Origin: an uncultured Alphaproteobacteria bacterium
Lineage (GTDB): Bacteria; Pseudomonadota; Alphaproteobacteria; UBA6615
DNA length: 64,000 bases
Assembly: GCA_943787445.1 (NCBI GenBank)
Contig: CALSML010000016.1
Location: 1 to 64,000, forward strand
Direction: 5' to 3'
Of this stretch, positions 1 to 10,080 are shown piece by piece. Both the position numbers and the translations under genes were made by a program. Positions within the stretch are counted from its first letter, which is position 1. The number at the start of each line of letters is the position of its first letter. The notes below the pieces were generated by a model. That model did no database searches and was not told where the DNA came from. It was given only the letters and a program-made list of their open reading frames with translations.

Positions 1-217
1 GGGCTACCCCCCCCCGAATAGCCACGATCACAATGCTCACAAGAATTATTTGAAATAGATGTGACCTCCACCTCACCAGCAACAAAAAAACCTAAAAATA
101 CAGACACAATTATATGCCATTTTTTGGTCTGAATATGATTTTTATCGTTAATAATCAGCATGTTATATATTTCGGTTTGAAATATAATTTTCGTATAGAT
201 TCTGTTAATTGAGATCT
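1..217. other. AT-rich non-coding edge
   Basis: The sequence begins with a run of nine C residues and then becomes clearly more AT-rich than the rest of the window. I see no gene, RNA or convincing terminator in it. It lies downstream of the metallophosphoesterase stop codon. The homopolymer at the very edge may be an assembly artefact. Confidence 0.5.
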
Positions 218-1140
218 TCAGCACATCTTTATTTGGGACACATATGAGCTAGGATTGATAACTTTCTCTCCGTTCCAACGGTACGCTACGAGCCTTCCGC
301 CAGGCTTGGCAACGCTGTAGTCGAGACACGCAATATTTGGTGCGAGGGGCGCAGGTTCCCCCTCCATCCAATAATGCCCGAGAAACACCGGCTTCTCTTC
401 AGGGCCATATTCGACCATGTGGTCCTGGACGATCGCCTCGTCAGGGATTTCTGCGGTCGCGCTCGGGGGACCCATATAAATATCCCGATAAGTGCGCCCT
501 CCTGTCCACCAGCGCACTCTAATCTCATTTCGGCGCGTTCCATCCTTATCATGGAAGTATGCCCCATCTGGCAGTGGAACCTCTTTTCCCTTTAAGAGGG
601 TCTCGACGGCCTTGAATTGCCATGTCCCTCTACGGGATGACTCCACGAGCAAACTTTCTGGAAGGCCGGTTTGGCCCCGGTAGTCCCTTGAGATTTGCTC
701 AATAGAGGAGCGGTCCCAGCACGCATGAACCACCCTCAGGCCATCCAATTCGAGCCATAGCGGTAATTTTTGAACCATTCGATGGTATCCGCCCAGATAG
801 CTTGATCATCGGCAAACTCATCAAGAAACGCCTGATGCTGCCGCGTATTCTTATCGTTGCGTGCCCGCAAATGACCGCCCTCACCGTCCGCAGTGAAGTA
901 AGCGATGGCATTGAACTCGTGGTTCCCCATAACCGCCAATGCTGATCCGGACTCAAACATGGGCCTGACAATCTCAAGGACGCGGCGCTGCTGAGGACCA
1001 CGGTCAACTAAGTCGCCGAGGAAAATGACCCGCCTACTCTCGTGCCGGTAGCAAGGGCCATCCAATTGATAGCCAAGCTTTACAAGCAGAGCTTCAAGCT
1101 CGGCAGCGTGGCCGTGAATATCACCAATAAGATCGTACAT
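218..1140 (-). CDS. Metallophosphoesterase (PrpE/ApaH-like), frameshifted
   Basis: A calcineurin-like metal-dependent phosphatase. The N-terminal part shows the metal-binding series of the family in order: GDIHGH (residues 7-12), GDLVDRGP (about 42-49) and GNHE (about 72-75). The C-terminal part, in another frame, continues with VVHACWD, which supplies a later metal-binding His. The two frames join near 765-775 at a run of A residues, so one base seems lost or gained there. The mended protein would be about 305 residues, a normal length for Ser/Thr phosphatase or diadenosine-tetraphosphatase-like enzymes. The substrate cannot be told from sequence. It stands alone, downstream of nothing obvious, in relatively AT-rich surroundings. 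Confidence 0.7.
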
Positions 1141-1310
1141 AACGACTTGTTAGCATGTGGAGCATCCCCATTTTCCTTATCTCGAGCATCATCGCTCACA
1201 TGTCTTTAAAAGGGATGACGTTTTGCTCAAACATTTTGAGGTGCGACCTCCACATCTTTTGCGAACGGGCGAAACGCGGCAGATTTTGCGAAGATTTTGC
1301 GAACAGGCAT

Positions 1311-1340
1311 AAAAAAGGACTCAGCCCTTCGGCTAAGCCC
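1311..1340 (-). terminator. Rho-independent terminator of tRNA-Pro
   Basis: Read on the minus strand, 1317-1326 and 1331-1340 form a 10-bp stem with two G-U pairs and a four-base loop, followed by six T residues. It starts 11 bases past the CCA end of the tRNA gene, so it should end that transcript. Confidence 0.75.
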
Positions 1341-1350
1341 CTGATTTAAT

Positions 1351-1427
1351 TGGTCGGGACGAGAGGATTCGAACCTCCGACCCCCTCACCCCCAGTGAGA
1401 TGCGCTACCAGACTGCGCTACGTCCCG
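1351..1427 (-). tRNA. tRNA-Pro (anticodon GGG), CCA encoded
   Basis: A complete 77-base cloverleaf read on the minus strand. The acceptor stem CGGGACG pairs with CGTCCCG, the D arm is GCGC/GCGC, the anticodon loop CTGGGGG gives GGG at positions 34-36, and the T loop is TTCGAAT. Discriminator A and the 3' CCA are encoded. It lies downstream of merR on the same strand and has its own terminator. Confidence 0.95.
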
Positions 1428-1474
1428 ACCGATGCAGCGGACTATAGTGCCAATGCGGGCCGGATTGGAACCGG

Positions 1475-1932
1475 CTAGCGGGCAGAATCGAGAAGTTTTT
1501 TCAATGCCTCGAGTTCGCTCAACAGCGCCTTCAATTCACCCGGGTCCGGGCCCGCGGGATTTGCGGCTGCCGGCGGTACCGGTGCGGCCGAGGGGTGGCC
1601 GGTGCTACAGTCTCTGCGTGAGCCGGTGCTTCCTGCGGTGCAGGCTCATCGGGCTTTCCACCACCTTCACGCAGCAGTTTCTGCACACCTTTGATGGTGT
1701 ATCCGTCGTCATAGAGGAGTGCCCGGATGGACCGCAGAAGATCTACATCCTCGGGCCGATAATACCGGCGACCACCGCCCCGCTTCATCGGGCGCACCTG
1801 CGTGAACTTGGTCTCCCAGAACCGCAAAACGTGCTGCGGCACATCCAGATCCGTCGCAACCTCGCTGATGGTGCGAAAGGCTTCGGCGGATTTGCTGCCG
1901 CGTCTCGTCGAAAGGTTTGCGGTTTCAGACAT
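1475..1932 (-). CDS. MerR-family transcriptional regulator, late frameshift
   Basis: The first 95 or so residues form a MerR winged-helix DNA-binding domain: [20 protein letters not shown], then the characteristic [15 protein letters not shown] and the recognition wing [11 protein letters not shown]. This gene sits directly after ihfA in many alphaproteobacteria, as here with a 7-base gap. The uninterrupted frame ends at 1531 with an Arg/Pro-rich tail that looks foreign. Shifting frame once near 1590-1605 gives a plausible coiled C-terminus ([21 protein letters not shown]) ending at 1475, so I extend the gene to there. No effector-binding domain is visible, so the signal sensed is unknown. 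Confidence 0.8.
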
Positions 1933-1939
1933 TCAACCG

Positions 1940-2299
1940 CTAGTAGGAGGTTTCAGGCTCTGGCGCCGGGTCAAATGACGTCTCGGACGATCCGCCCTGC
2001 GCGCTCACATCCCCGTCATTGATGCTTTTCTTCAGCACATGGCTCGGACGGAACACCAGGACACGGCGTGGGAGAATTGGGACCTCTTCGCCGGTTTTCG
2101 GGTTGCGTCCCATACGTTGCCCCTTCTGGCGCACCTGAAAGCTTCCGAATGACGAGAGTTTCACCATCTCGCCACGAACCAACGCATCCGACATCTCGGC
2201 CAGAACAGACTCCACGAGATCCGCAGATTCGTTCCTCGAAAGACCGACTTCCTGATAAACAGCTTCGGTCAATTGCGCGCGCGTAATTGTTTCGCCCAC
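1940..2299 (-). CDS. ihfA: Integration host factor alpha subunit
   Basis: The alpha subunit of IHF, a heterodimeric nucleoid protein that bends DNA sharply at specific sites. The HU/IHF fold is complete: [19 protein letters not shown] at the start, [20 protein letters not shown] in the middle, and the DNA-intercalating arm [21 protein letters not shown] start it at the GTG at 2299, not the ATG at 2323 or TTG at 2329, because GGGGAG lies six bases upstream of the GTG and the protein then begins [10 protein letters not shown] like its homologues. This gives 119 residues. A short acidic C-terminal tail follows the family core. It is last-but-one in the plsX-fabH-ihfA-merR series. Confidence 0.93.
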   Translation of the reverse strand: MGETITRAQLTEAVYQEVGLSRNESADLVESVLAEMSDALVRGEMVKLSSFGSFQVRQKGQRMGRNPKTGEEVPILPRRVLVFRPSHVLKKSINDGDVSAQGGSSETSFDPAPEPETSY

Positions 2300-2306
2300 A
2301 CCTGTT

Positions 2307-2312
2307 CTCCCC
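2307..2312 (-). promoter_or_regulatory. Ribosome binding site deciding the ihfA start
   Basis: GGGGAG on the minus strand, placed ideally before the GTG at 2299 and too far inside the frame to serve the upstream ATG. It is the reason for choosing the shorter ihfA reading frame. Confidence 0.6.
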
Positions 2313-2420
2313 GTATTTCCCATATTCAAAGACGGTACCGTGACAGGATAAATCCGTCAATATCAAAGGATTGGTACGGACGCTTAATGCAAAACTTTTA
2401 AATTTTTTCGTAGCCTACAG

Positions 2421-3397
2421 CTACCAGCGGATAATTCCCGATCCCCAGGTCAATCCGCCGCCCATCGCTTCGATCAGCACCAGGTGGCCATGCTGAATAC
2501 GGTCATCCCCGACACCCACGGACAATGCCAGCGGGATCGACGCGGCCGAGGTGTTGGCATGCTTGTCGATGGTCACGACCACGCGGTCTGCGCCCACGCC
2601 GAGCTTACGCGCCGTGCCGTCAATAATCCGCTTGTTGGCCTGATGGGGCACAAACCAGTCAACTTCATCTGCCTTCAGACCCGTAGCTTCGAGAGCTTCG
2701 ACCACAACTTCGGACATCTTCGTCACCGCGTGACGAAAGACCTCGCGGCCTTCCATACGCAAATAACCGACTTCGCCGGTGGAAGACGGTCCGCCATCCA
2801 CATAAAGCAGATCATGCAGGCTGCCGTCGGAATGCAGATGGGTGGACAACACACCGCGGTCATCCGAGGTACCCTTGCCATCTTCGGCCTTCAGCACCAT
2901 GGCCCCGGCACCATCGCCGAACAGCACGCAGGTGCCGCGATCTTCCCAGTCGAGGATGCGCGAGAAGGTTTCGGCCCCGATCACAAGTGCGGAATTCGAC
3001 CTGCCCGGCCTTGATGAAATTGTCGGCTGTCGCCAGCGCATAGACGAAGCCCGAACACACGGCCTGAACATCAAACCCCATGCTGCCATTCGCGCAGCCC
3101 AGCTTCGACTGAACGACGGTGGCAGATGCGGGAAAGGTCTCGTCGGGCGTGGAGGTCGCAACAACGATCAGGTCCACATCGTCCGGCCCCATCCCCGCGG
3201 CCTCGAGCGCCTTCCGGGCAGCATTGGTGGCCAGGTCCGAGGTGAATTCCCCGTCGGCCGCGATGTGGCGCTGGGTGATTCCGCTGCGCTCGCGAATCCA
3301 TTCATCCGACGTGTCGATCTGTTTCGCCAGATCGGCGTTCGTCACGATGCGTTCGAGGAAGATAGTGCCCGACACCAGCAACAACAGAACGGCGCAT
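2421..3397 (-). CDS. fabH: 3-oxoacyl-ACP synthase III, two frameshifts
   Basis: KAS III condenses acetyl-CoA with malonyl-ACP to start fatty-acid synthesis. After mending, the protein is about 325 residues, the usual length. The active-site Cys is in [12 protein letters not shown], the His in [11 protein letters not shown] and the Asn in [12 protein letters not shown], so the Cys-His-Asn triad is complete. The frame is broken near 3350-3360 (the start [14 protein letters not shown] is in another frame from [10 protein letters not shown]) and again near 2995. Its start codon lies one base after the plsX stop, implying translational coupling. The intact catalytic residues on both sides of the breaks argue for sequencing indels in place of a dead gene. 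Confidence 0.9.
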
Positions 3398-3398
3398 G

Positions 3399-4453
3399 CT
3401 AGCTCGCCGCCGCGGATGACTGCGGGCGCAGAATTTCAGGGTCGAGACGCTCGATATTGGTCTTTAACAAGGCAGTTCCATCATACTTGATCATGTCGAT
3501 CGCAACCCCGATTGCCGTGGCAAACCCGATTGCGTCAGTTCCACCATGACTCTTAACGCAAACACCATTGAGTCCCAGAAACATTGCGCCATTATATCGG
3601 CGGGGATCGCTGCGGCTGCGCAACTTGTCGAATGACGGTTTGGCAAAAAGGTAGCCGATCTTGGCCCAGAAGGAATTGCGGAAGGTCTCGCGCACGAAGG
3701 CGTTGATCAGGCGGGCTGTGCCTTCGGCTGTCTTCAGGGCAACATTGCCGGTAAACCCATCGGTCACCACCACATCGACCGCACCCGAGGGAATATCATC
3801 CCCTTCGACAAAGCCGACAAATTCACCGGGCAGGTCCAGATCGCGCAACAGATGTGGCAGCCAGTCTTCAGGGCATCATTGCCCTTGGTCTCCTCTTCGC
3901 CAACATTCAGCAGACCGATCGTCGGATCGTTGATTCCCAGAATCGTGCGCGCGAACACCTCGCCCATGATCGCGAACTCCACCAGATTGCGCGCATCGCA
4001 CTGGATATTCGCACCCAGGTCGAGCATCACGGTCTCGCCGCGCTGGGTCGGAAAGAACGACGCAATCGCCGGCCGGTCGATGCCGTCCAGCCGCCGGAGG
4101 ACCAGCATCGCCATTGCGAGCAATGCGCCAGTATTGCCGGCAGAGACAATCCCGTCCGACTCACCGTCCTTGACGGAGGTGATGGCTTTCCACATGGAGG
4201 TTTCCTGGCCGCTGCGCACGATCTGCGAGGGCTTGTCATCGGGTTCGACCTTTTCCGATGCGTGACGAATTTCGACAAACTCATCCAGCCCGCGCTGCTT
4301 TGTCACCAGCGCGGCAATCTCTTTTTCGTCGCCGTAAAGCAGAAACCTGACGTCAGGATGTCGCCGGCGCGCAATATTCGCACCCGCCACCACAATCTGC
4401 GGTGCGTCGTCGCCGCCCATGGCGTCGAGGGCGATAGTGATCTCGTCGCTCAA
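3399..4453 (-). CDS. plsX: Phosphate acyltransferase, one frameshift
   Basis: PlsX makes acyl-phosphate from acyl-ACP for phosphatidic acid synthesis by PlsY. The N-terminal half carries [13 protein letters not shown] and the family signature [10 protein letters not shown] with [17 protein letters not shown]; the C-terminal half has [18 protein letters not shown] and [11 protein letters not shown]. The halves are in different frames that meet near 3850, within CTGAAGACTGG. The mended length is about 350 residues. The start appears to be TTG at 4453, with GGGGGAGCGG just upstream; no ATG fits the homologous N-terminus. It lies between rpmF and fabH as in most bacteria. Confidence 0.9.
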
Positions 4454-4503
4454 CCGGTCCGCTCCCCCACCGGACGCGAGGTCCGGGGTCAGTCAGAAAG
4501 AGA

Positions 4504-4689
4504 CTAGATCTTCTCTTTGACCTCAATGACCTGGCGGCCCTTGTAGAAGCCAGTTTTCATATCGACGTGGTGAGGCCGATGGAATTCGCCCGTGGTCTCG
4601 TCTTCGACATAGGTCGGCTGCTTCAGTGAATCGTGTGAGCGCCGCATACCCCGACGGGATTTCGATATTTTTTTCTTGGGTACAGCCAT
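4504..4689 (-). CDS. rpmF: 50S ribosomal protein L32
   Basis: A 61-residue basic protein of the large ribosomal subunit. The start [20 protein letters not shown] is the hallmark of L32, followed by an alphaproteobacterial C-terminus with a HRPHHVDM stretch. It has no cysteine, so it is the zinc-independent form. The long in-frame extension upstream of 4689 has no homology and is not part of the gene. Neighbours DUF177 upstream and plsX downstream reproduce the conserved yceD-rpmF-plsX-fabH order. The reading frame is intact. Confidence 0.96.
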   Translation of the reverse strand: MAVPKKKISKSRRGMRRSHDSLKQPTYVEDETTGEFHRPHHVDMKTGFYKGRQVIEVKEKI

Positions 4690-4816
4690 GAGATTTCCCT
4701 TTCGCGGGGAAGTAAGAATTCTTTGCGCATGCCGGAAGGCGGCTGCTAGATATCCAAAAATGCACCTCGGAGCAAGCGAATCGCAAGTTTTCTTGTCGAT
4801 TTCAGAAGCTTGAGGG

Positions 4817-5344
4817 CTATTTTTTTGGTTTATCGCCCATATCGCGCAGTTGCGCCAGCGCTGCGAAGGGTCCGGAGGGTTCTCCGGCCTCATCGTCAAC
4901 CGCTTCAAAGGCCACACCTGGCGCGCGGGAATAAGGGTTCAGTGCCAGCGAGAGGTTCTGCACCAGCACCTCTCCCACCTCGATTTCATCATCCACGATA
5001 GGCTCTACCGGGTCCTCGTCCTCGGCTTCCTCGTCGTCTTCCCTGTCCGTGAAACGCTGCATGATCGAGTCTTCGACACTGTCGCGGACGGGTTCGAGAG
5101 TCACCACACAAGCCTGTTCGACATCCGCTGCGATGTCCCCAAAGATGCTCACATCACCGGAAAGTTCCCGCAGGACATAGATGTCTGCCGAAAACGAAGA
5201 CATCGAAAGCAGCTTCAAGCGCGCGGCAATCGCCGCGCATTCCTCCGCGGTGGCCTCGAACACCATGTGATCACGCTGCCCTGGCTCGAGCTCCGCAACA
5301 TCAATCGCACGAACGAACTCATGTGTCTCGATCGTTTCGTTCAT
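4817..5344 (-). CDS. DUF177 (YceD) family protein
   Basis: A 175-residue acidic protein of the YceD/DUF177 family, which is linked to 23S rRNA processing or accumulation in plants and bacteria; the exact role here is inferred from the family. The conserved core is in the middle and end: the [19 protein letters not shown] segment and [19 protein letters not shown] very acidic linker (about residues 96-120) lies between. The start overlaps the stop of the CBP3 gene by ATGA, and rpmF follows, the standard arrangement for this family. Confidence 0.85.
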   Translation of the reverse strand: MNETIETHEFVRAIDVAELEPGQRDHMVFEATAEECAAIAARLKLLSMSSFSADIYVLRELSGDVSIFGDIAADVEQACVVTLEPVRDSVEDSIMQRFTDREDDEEAEDEDPVEPIVDDEIEVGEVLVQNLSLALNPYSRAPGVAFEAVDDEAGEPSGPFAALAQLRDMGDKPKK

Positions 5345-5889
5345 TGCACAGCCTCGCCGGTCTGCGCCGCCGGTCCTGCAAATGCCGGCCTCCCCGTCAG
5401 CAGCTCGGCTTCTGACACGTCGTCCATCGCACGCCGCGCCGCACGGATATAAGTGATCATCCGAGCGACCTGTTCATCGCTCGGCTCGGCGCTCGCATAC
5501 ATGTTCCGGCGCAGGACAACCGCCATCTCCGCATCTCCGTCAGCAAGTCCGGCCTCATAGACCGATATCCGTCCGTGCAGATTGCGCGCCAGTTTCTTGA
5601 TCCGGTGGCCGATCCCCATATCGCCCAGCCCCGCCTCGCGCAAGCGCCACATCGAAATCATCAAAGATCAGATCATGCAGGGTCTGCGCCAGACGTGCCT
5701 CGCCGTCGCGCTTGAGCCGCGTCAGAACCAGATAGGCGTGCAGGCAGACCATTTCATAACGGCCCAGCATGGTGTCGGGCACGCCGAGTTCGGCATAAAA
5801 CACCGGATCACGCGACTGGCTGACAATCGCTCATGCAGCTGCAAGGCCTGTATTCGCCGTCGCTTGCGTTCTCGAATTCGAGTTAACAT
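5341..5889 (-). CDS. Ubiquinol-cytochrome c chaperone (CBP3 family), two frameshifts
   Basis: The family helps assemble the cytochrome bc1 complex and is typical of alphaproteobacteria and mitochondria. The reading frame must be mended twice. It starts MLTRIRERKRRRIQALQLHE at 5889, shifts near 5825 to IVSQSRDPVFYAELGVPDTMLGRYEM, runs through HAYLVLTRLKRDGEARLAQTLHDLIFDDFD, and shifts near 5650 to the MWRLREAGLGDMGIGHRIKK part. The fY-elGVpDT-GRyEM and LHdlifdDfD stretches are diagnostic. It opens the DUF177-rpmF-plsX-fabH series and is divergent from bamE. Confidence 0.85.
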
Positions 5890-6006
5890 TCTTCAAGTAT
5901 CCCGATTGTCCTGTCACCGCCCGGTGCGGTTGACAGGATGAAAGAGCGGGTGCCATCGTCTGCCCATCACCCGATTCTCAACAGCTTCCGACGAGACACT
6001 CGCCGA

Positions 6007-6446
6007 ATGAATTCTTTCGTCCGACATGGCCGTATCCTGGTCCTTCTTTCCGCACTTACAGCCTGCGCCCCCGTTATCACGGCGCATGGGCACCAGCCCG
6101 ACCCGGAAGTCCTTGCCGAGATCGAGCCGGGAAAATCGCTCACGTCGCGAAGTCGGACGTGCTCTGGGCACACCGTCGACCCAGGGGGTCTTCCGCGAAA
6201 ACATCTGGTACTACATGTCCGAACGTACGGAAAGAACCGCTTTCTTCGAGCCCGAACTCCTCGAGCGCAAGATCGTCGCCATCGTCTTCGATGATGAGGG
6301 CGTGGTTGAGGATGTCGTGACCTACACCGAGAATGACAAGCAGGACGTCGAACTCGTGTCGCCGGGTCACCCCGACCGCCGGCAACGAACTGTCGCTGCT
6401 GCAGCAACTGTTCGGCAATGTCGGACGTTTCGCAGGTTCCCAGTAG
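6007..6446 (+). CDS. bamE: Outer membrane assembly lipoprotein BamE (SmpA/OmlA), two frameshifts
   Basis: BamE is an accessory lipoprotein of the beta-barrel assembly machine at the inner leaflet of the outer membrane. The N-terminus MNSFVRHGRILVLLSALTAC is a lipoprotein signal with lipobox LTAC (Cys20). After a frameshift near 6135-6150 the family core follows: VGRALGTPSTQGVFRENIWYY and IVAIVFDDEGVVEDVVTY. A second shift near 6360 restores a C-terminus ending in GNVGRFAGSQ. The mended protein is about 146 residues. It is transcribed away from the CBP3 gene, a pairing common in alphaproteobacteria, and ends at a strong terminator. Confidence 0.85.
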
Positions 6447-6488
6447 CCCTTCGACACACCGTAAGCTCACCCCTCTAATTCACAAAGA

Positions 6489-6522
6489 AAAACCCCGGGG
6501 CCGTAGCCGACCCCGGGGTTTT
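6489..6522. terminator. Bidirectional terminator between bamE and hppA
   Basis: AAAACCCCGGGG at 6489-6500 pairs with CCCCGGGGTTTT at 6511-6522 around a ten-base loop. A-tracts and T-tracts on the two sides let it serve both convergent genes. Confidence 0.85.
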
Positions 6523-6546
6523 CGCTACGCAGCGACTGCGCGGCTG

Positions 6547-8663
6547 TTAGTGCGCCAGCATAGCCAGCAGCAGCAGCGCCACGATGTTGGTGATCTTGAT
6601 CATCGGGTTCACAGCCGGGCCGGCGGTGTCCTTGTACGGATCGCCGACGGTGTCGCCGGTCACCGCGGCCTTGTGGGCCTCGGAGCCTTTGCCGCCGTGG
6701 TTGCCGTCTTCGATGTACTTCTTGGCGTTATCCCATGCACCGCCACCGGCGGTCATGGAGAGCGCCAGGAACAGACCGGTCACGATCACACCCATCAGCA
6801 ATGCGCCAAGCGGCGAGAACGCCGCCGACTTGCCGCCAATCGCGTAGAATCACAAAGAACACAACGACCGGAGCCAACACCGGCAGCATCGACGGGACGA
6901 TCATTTCCTTGATCGCTGCCTTGGTCAGCATGTCGACGCAAGCGCCGTACTCCGGCTTTGCCGTGCCTTCCATGATGCCCGGGATGTCCTTGAACTGGCG
7001 GCGGACCTCTTCCACAACACTGCCCGCCGCACGGCCGACCGCAGTCATGCTCATGGCGCCGAACAGGTAGGGCAGCATGCCACCCAGGAACAGAGCCGAC
7101 GACCACATACGGGTTGGACAGGCTGAAGTTGAGGACCACACCTTCGAAAGAACGGATAGCCTCCGGATCGCTGATGAAGTAGTCCAGATCGTAGTAGTAG
7201 GCCGCGAACAGGATCAGCGCACCCAGACCGGCGGAACCAATGGCGTAGCCCTTGGTCACGGCCTTGGTGGTGTTGCCGACCGCGTCGAGCGCATCCGTCG
7301 TGACACGCACGCTTTCTTCCATCTCCGCCATCTCCGCGATGCCACCGGCGTTGTCCGTTACCGGGCCGTATGCGTCGAGGGCGACAACCATACCGGCAGC
7401 GCCAGCATCGCCGTCGTCGCAATGGCGATGCCGAACAGGCCAGCCAAAGCATAGGAGACGATGATCGCCGCACAGATGATCAGCGCCGGACCGCGGTCGC
7501 TTCCATGGAGATCGCCAGGCCTTGGATCACGTTGGTGCCGTGACCGGTGGTCGAGGCCTGGCGACGACTCGCACCGGACGGTATTGCGGTGCCGGTGTAG
7601 TACTCGGTCACCCAGATGATCAGACCGGTCACCGCCACGCCAACAATGGCGCAGAGGAACAGGCTGAAGCCGGAGAACTCACCGTCCTTGGCAACATACG
7701 TCTCGCCGAAGCCCATCAGGAACCAGGTGACGAAGAAGATGCCGACCAGGGAGAAGCACCGCACTGGCGATGAAGCCCTTGTAGAGCGCGCCCATGATGT
7801 TCTTGGACGCTCCGAGCTTCACGAAGTAGGTGCCATGCGATCGAGCCCAGGATGCTGACGCCGCCAATGGCAAGCGGATACATCATGGCTGCCGAAAGCT
7901 GAGCGGCTTCGGCGGCGAAGAAGATCGATGCGAGCACCATGGTGGCGACCATGGTCACCGCATAGGTCTCGAACAGATCCGCTGCCATGCCGGCGCAGTC
8001 ACCGACGTTGTCGCCAACGTTGTCAGCGATCACGGCCGGGTTGCGGGGATCATCCTCGGGAATGTCCATCTCGACCTTGCCGACAAGGTCCGCACCGACG
8101 TCCGCACCCTTGGTGAAGATGCCGCCGCCCAGACGGGCAAAGATGGAGATCAGCGACGCGCCGAAGCCCAAGGCCACCAGCGGGAAGATCAGCTCGCGGC
8201 CCGTTCAATGCCTGCATCCAGCAGGATGACGTAGTAGCCAGCCACGCCCAGCAGGGCCAGAGCCAGCGACCAGCATGCCTGTTACCGCACCGGAGCGGAA
8301 CGAACGATCCAGGCCAGCAGCCAGGCTGGTGCGAGCGGCCTCGGTCGTGCGCACGTTGGCGCGAACCGAGACGAGCATGCCGATGTAACCGGCAGCGCCC
8401 GAAAGCACGGCGCCGATCAGGAAGCCGACCGCGGCAGCAAGCCGAGGAAGATAACGATGATAACGAACATCACCGCACCGACGATGCGCGATGGTGGTGT
8501 ATTGGCGCTTCAGATAGGCGGCTGCGCCTTCCTGAATGGCGGCGGAGATTTCCTGCATACGCTCGGTGCCAGCACTCGCTGCGAGGATCGAGCGTGACGC
8601 CCAAATCCCGTAGAGCACTGCCAGACCGCCACATGCGATGGCGAACCAGACGATAGGAGCCAT
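6547..8663 (-). CDS. hppA: Membrane proton-pumping pyrophosphatase, about ten frameshifts
   Basis: H+-PPase couples pyrophosphate hydrolysis to proton export through the cytoplasmic membrane. Pieces in all three frames line up in order into one protein of about 700 residues. The PPi/Mg sites are seen: [57 protein letters not shown] and [16 protein letters not shown]. The GNTTKA motif has Lys where K+-dependent enzymes have Ala, so this is the K+-independent class. Breaks lie near 8490, 8440, 8270, 8200, 7840, 7755, 7570, 7490, 7390, 7100 and 6850. Every motif survives, which fits sequencing indels. The start has AAGGAC upstream. Confidence 0.9.
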
Positions 8664-8758
8664 TGTTGTTGTCCTTTGGTTTCTATGTTGTTCGGATCGC
8701 GCTGCAGATCACCACGCGTACCCCAAGACAGGTGCGAATCACCTGACCCGTCAAAAGC

Positions 8759-8789
8759 GGCGGGAACATGCCAAAAAGGCGGGAACATG
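8759..8789. repeat. 12-bp direct repeat, two copies
   Basis: GGCGGGAACATG occurs at 8759-8770 and again at 8778-8789, separated by seven bases. It lies between the MFS gene and hppA in an error-prone stretch, so it may be real or a local duplication artefact. Confidence 0.6.
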
Positions 8790-8810
8790 GCAACCGCGTG
8801 AGAGTGCTGG

Positions 8811-10003
8811 TCAGGCTCGCGACAGGTTTCCGCTTCCAGCGCAACCAGAGCACCGCCAGACACCACCAGCACCAGCAACGGTGCCGATGTCAGGTTCACT
8901 GCGAAGAAGCCGAAGCTCTTGTAGATCACGCCTGCCAAGCAGCGAACAAACCGCAACGGTGCCGAAGACAAACAGGTCGTTGATCCCCTGAACCTTGGCC
9001 TTTTCGGCCGGCGTGTAGGTGCTCAGCAGCAACGTGGTGCCGGCCGTGAACATGAAGTTCCAGCCCAGACCGACCAGCGCCATTCCGATCCGCAGATGCC
9101 AGAGCGAATCGCCGCTGAAATTGACACTGAGACACACCACCGAGATCACGGCACCGGCCAGAATGATGTTCACGTCGCCGTATTTCTTGATCAGCCAGCC
9201 GGTAAAGAAGCCCGGCGCGAACATGCCCAGCACGTGCCACATGATCACATTGTTGATGTCGAGTTGCCCGAAGGGATGGGTCGGGTGCAGATGCATGAAG
9301 ATCGGCGTCGACAGCATCACGAAATTCATCACCCCATAACCGATCATCGCGCTCATCAGCGCCACGATGAAGGCCGGCTGCAGCGCAATTTCGCGCATCG
9401 GGCGCACATGGCCCGTGCGCTCCTGCTCGCTGGGCGCGGGAATGTCCGTGAACCGCAGGAGAATCATCATCATCACCTGCATGGCAAAAATCACGATATA
9501 GACGCCGCCATAAAGAATCGGCCGAATCATGTCGTAGCCCCAGGACGAAAGGCTCGGCCCGACCAGCGCGGCAAACACGCCACCCGCAAGAACTAGGCTC
9601 ACCGCCTTGGCCCGAAATCCATCACTGGCAGCATCGACAGCGGCGAAGCGGAACTGTTGATTGGCGCCGGCCGATGCCCCGAACAAGGCCGATCCGACGC
9701 AAAACAACACGAAACTCTGAACATAGAGCGCATAGACCATCAACACCGCCCCAAACAGCCAATCAGCAGGAAGACGGTAATCCGTTGGCCGCCCGATACG
9801 CTTCATGAGGAAGGCCGCGGGAACGTCGACAAGGTCATGAACACGAACTGAAAGGTAATGGGAACCGTGGCCCACGCCACACTGGGAGCTATCGACGCCC
9901 CAATGATCGAAGAGACAGAAAACACCAGGATCATCTGTGTCTGGCCCAGTGCCTGACAAAGAGACAGTAGGCTGACGTTACGGATTTCGCGTGTAAGTTT
10001 CAT
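8811..10003 (-). CDS. MFS transporter, frameshifted
   Basis: A 12-helix major facilitator permease of about 390 residues. The N-terminus (MKLTREIRNVSLLSLCQALG, then helix 1) is in one frame and the rest, from FLMKRIGRPTDYR onward, in another; the join is near 9830. The cytoplasmic loop after helix 2, with MKRIGRP, corresponds to the MFS loop motif. A second break near 8945 affects the last helix (AGVIYKSFGFFAVNLTSAPLL), so the true 3' end is uncertain and could be somewhat different from 8811. The central loop (about residues 190-210) is charged as usual. Substrate unknown. I chose the second Met at 10003; 10021 is possible. It lies upstream of hppA on the same strand. Confidence 0.75.
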
Positions 10004-10080
10004 CCGCGGACATTCTTCCATGGTCAGAGAAATTACAAGCCCACTGTGTTAATATCAGCTTTGCAATTTACGGGACCGAA

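Noticed and set aside
1-20. Run of nine C at the window edge
   Set aside because: Considered a tag or recombination site, but a lone homopolymer at an edge is more likely an artefact.
218-1140. Metallophosphoesterase as part of a defence island
   Set aside because: No toxin, nuclease, helicase or mobile gene beside it; tRNA-Pro nearby but no integrase or repeat of its 3' end seen.
1155-1349. 64-codon plus-strand frame before tRNA-Pro
   Set aside because: Overlaps the tRNA terminator, no homology, biased composition.
8759-8789. Repeat as CRISPR or attachment site
   Set aside because: Only two 12-bp copies, seven bases apart, no cas or integrase gene nearby.
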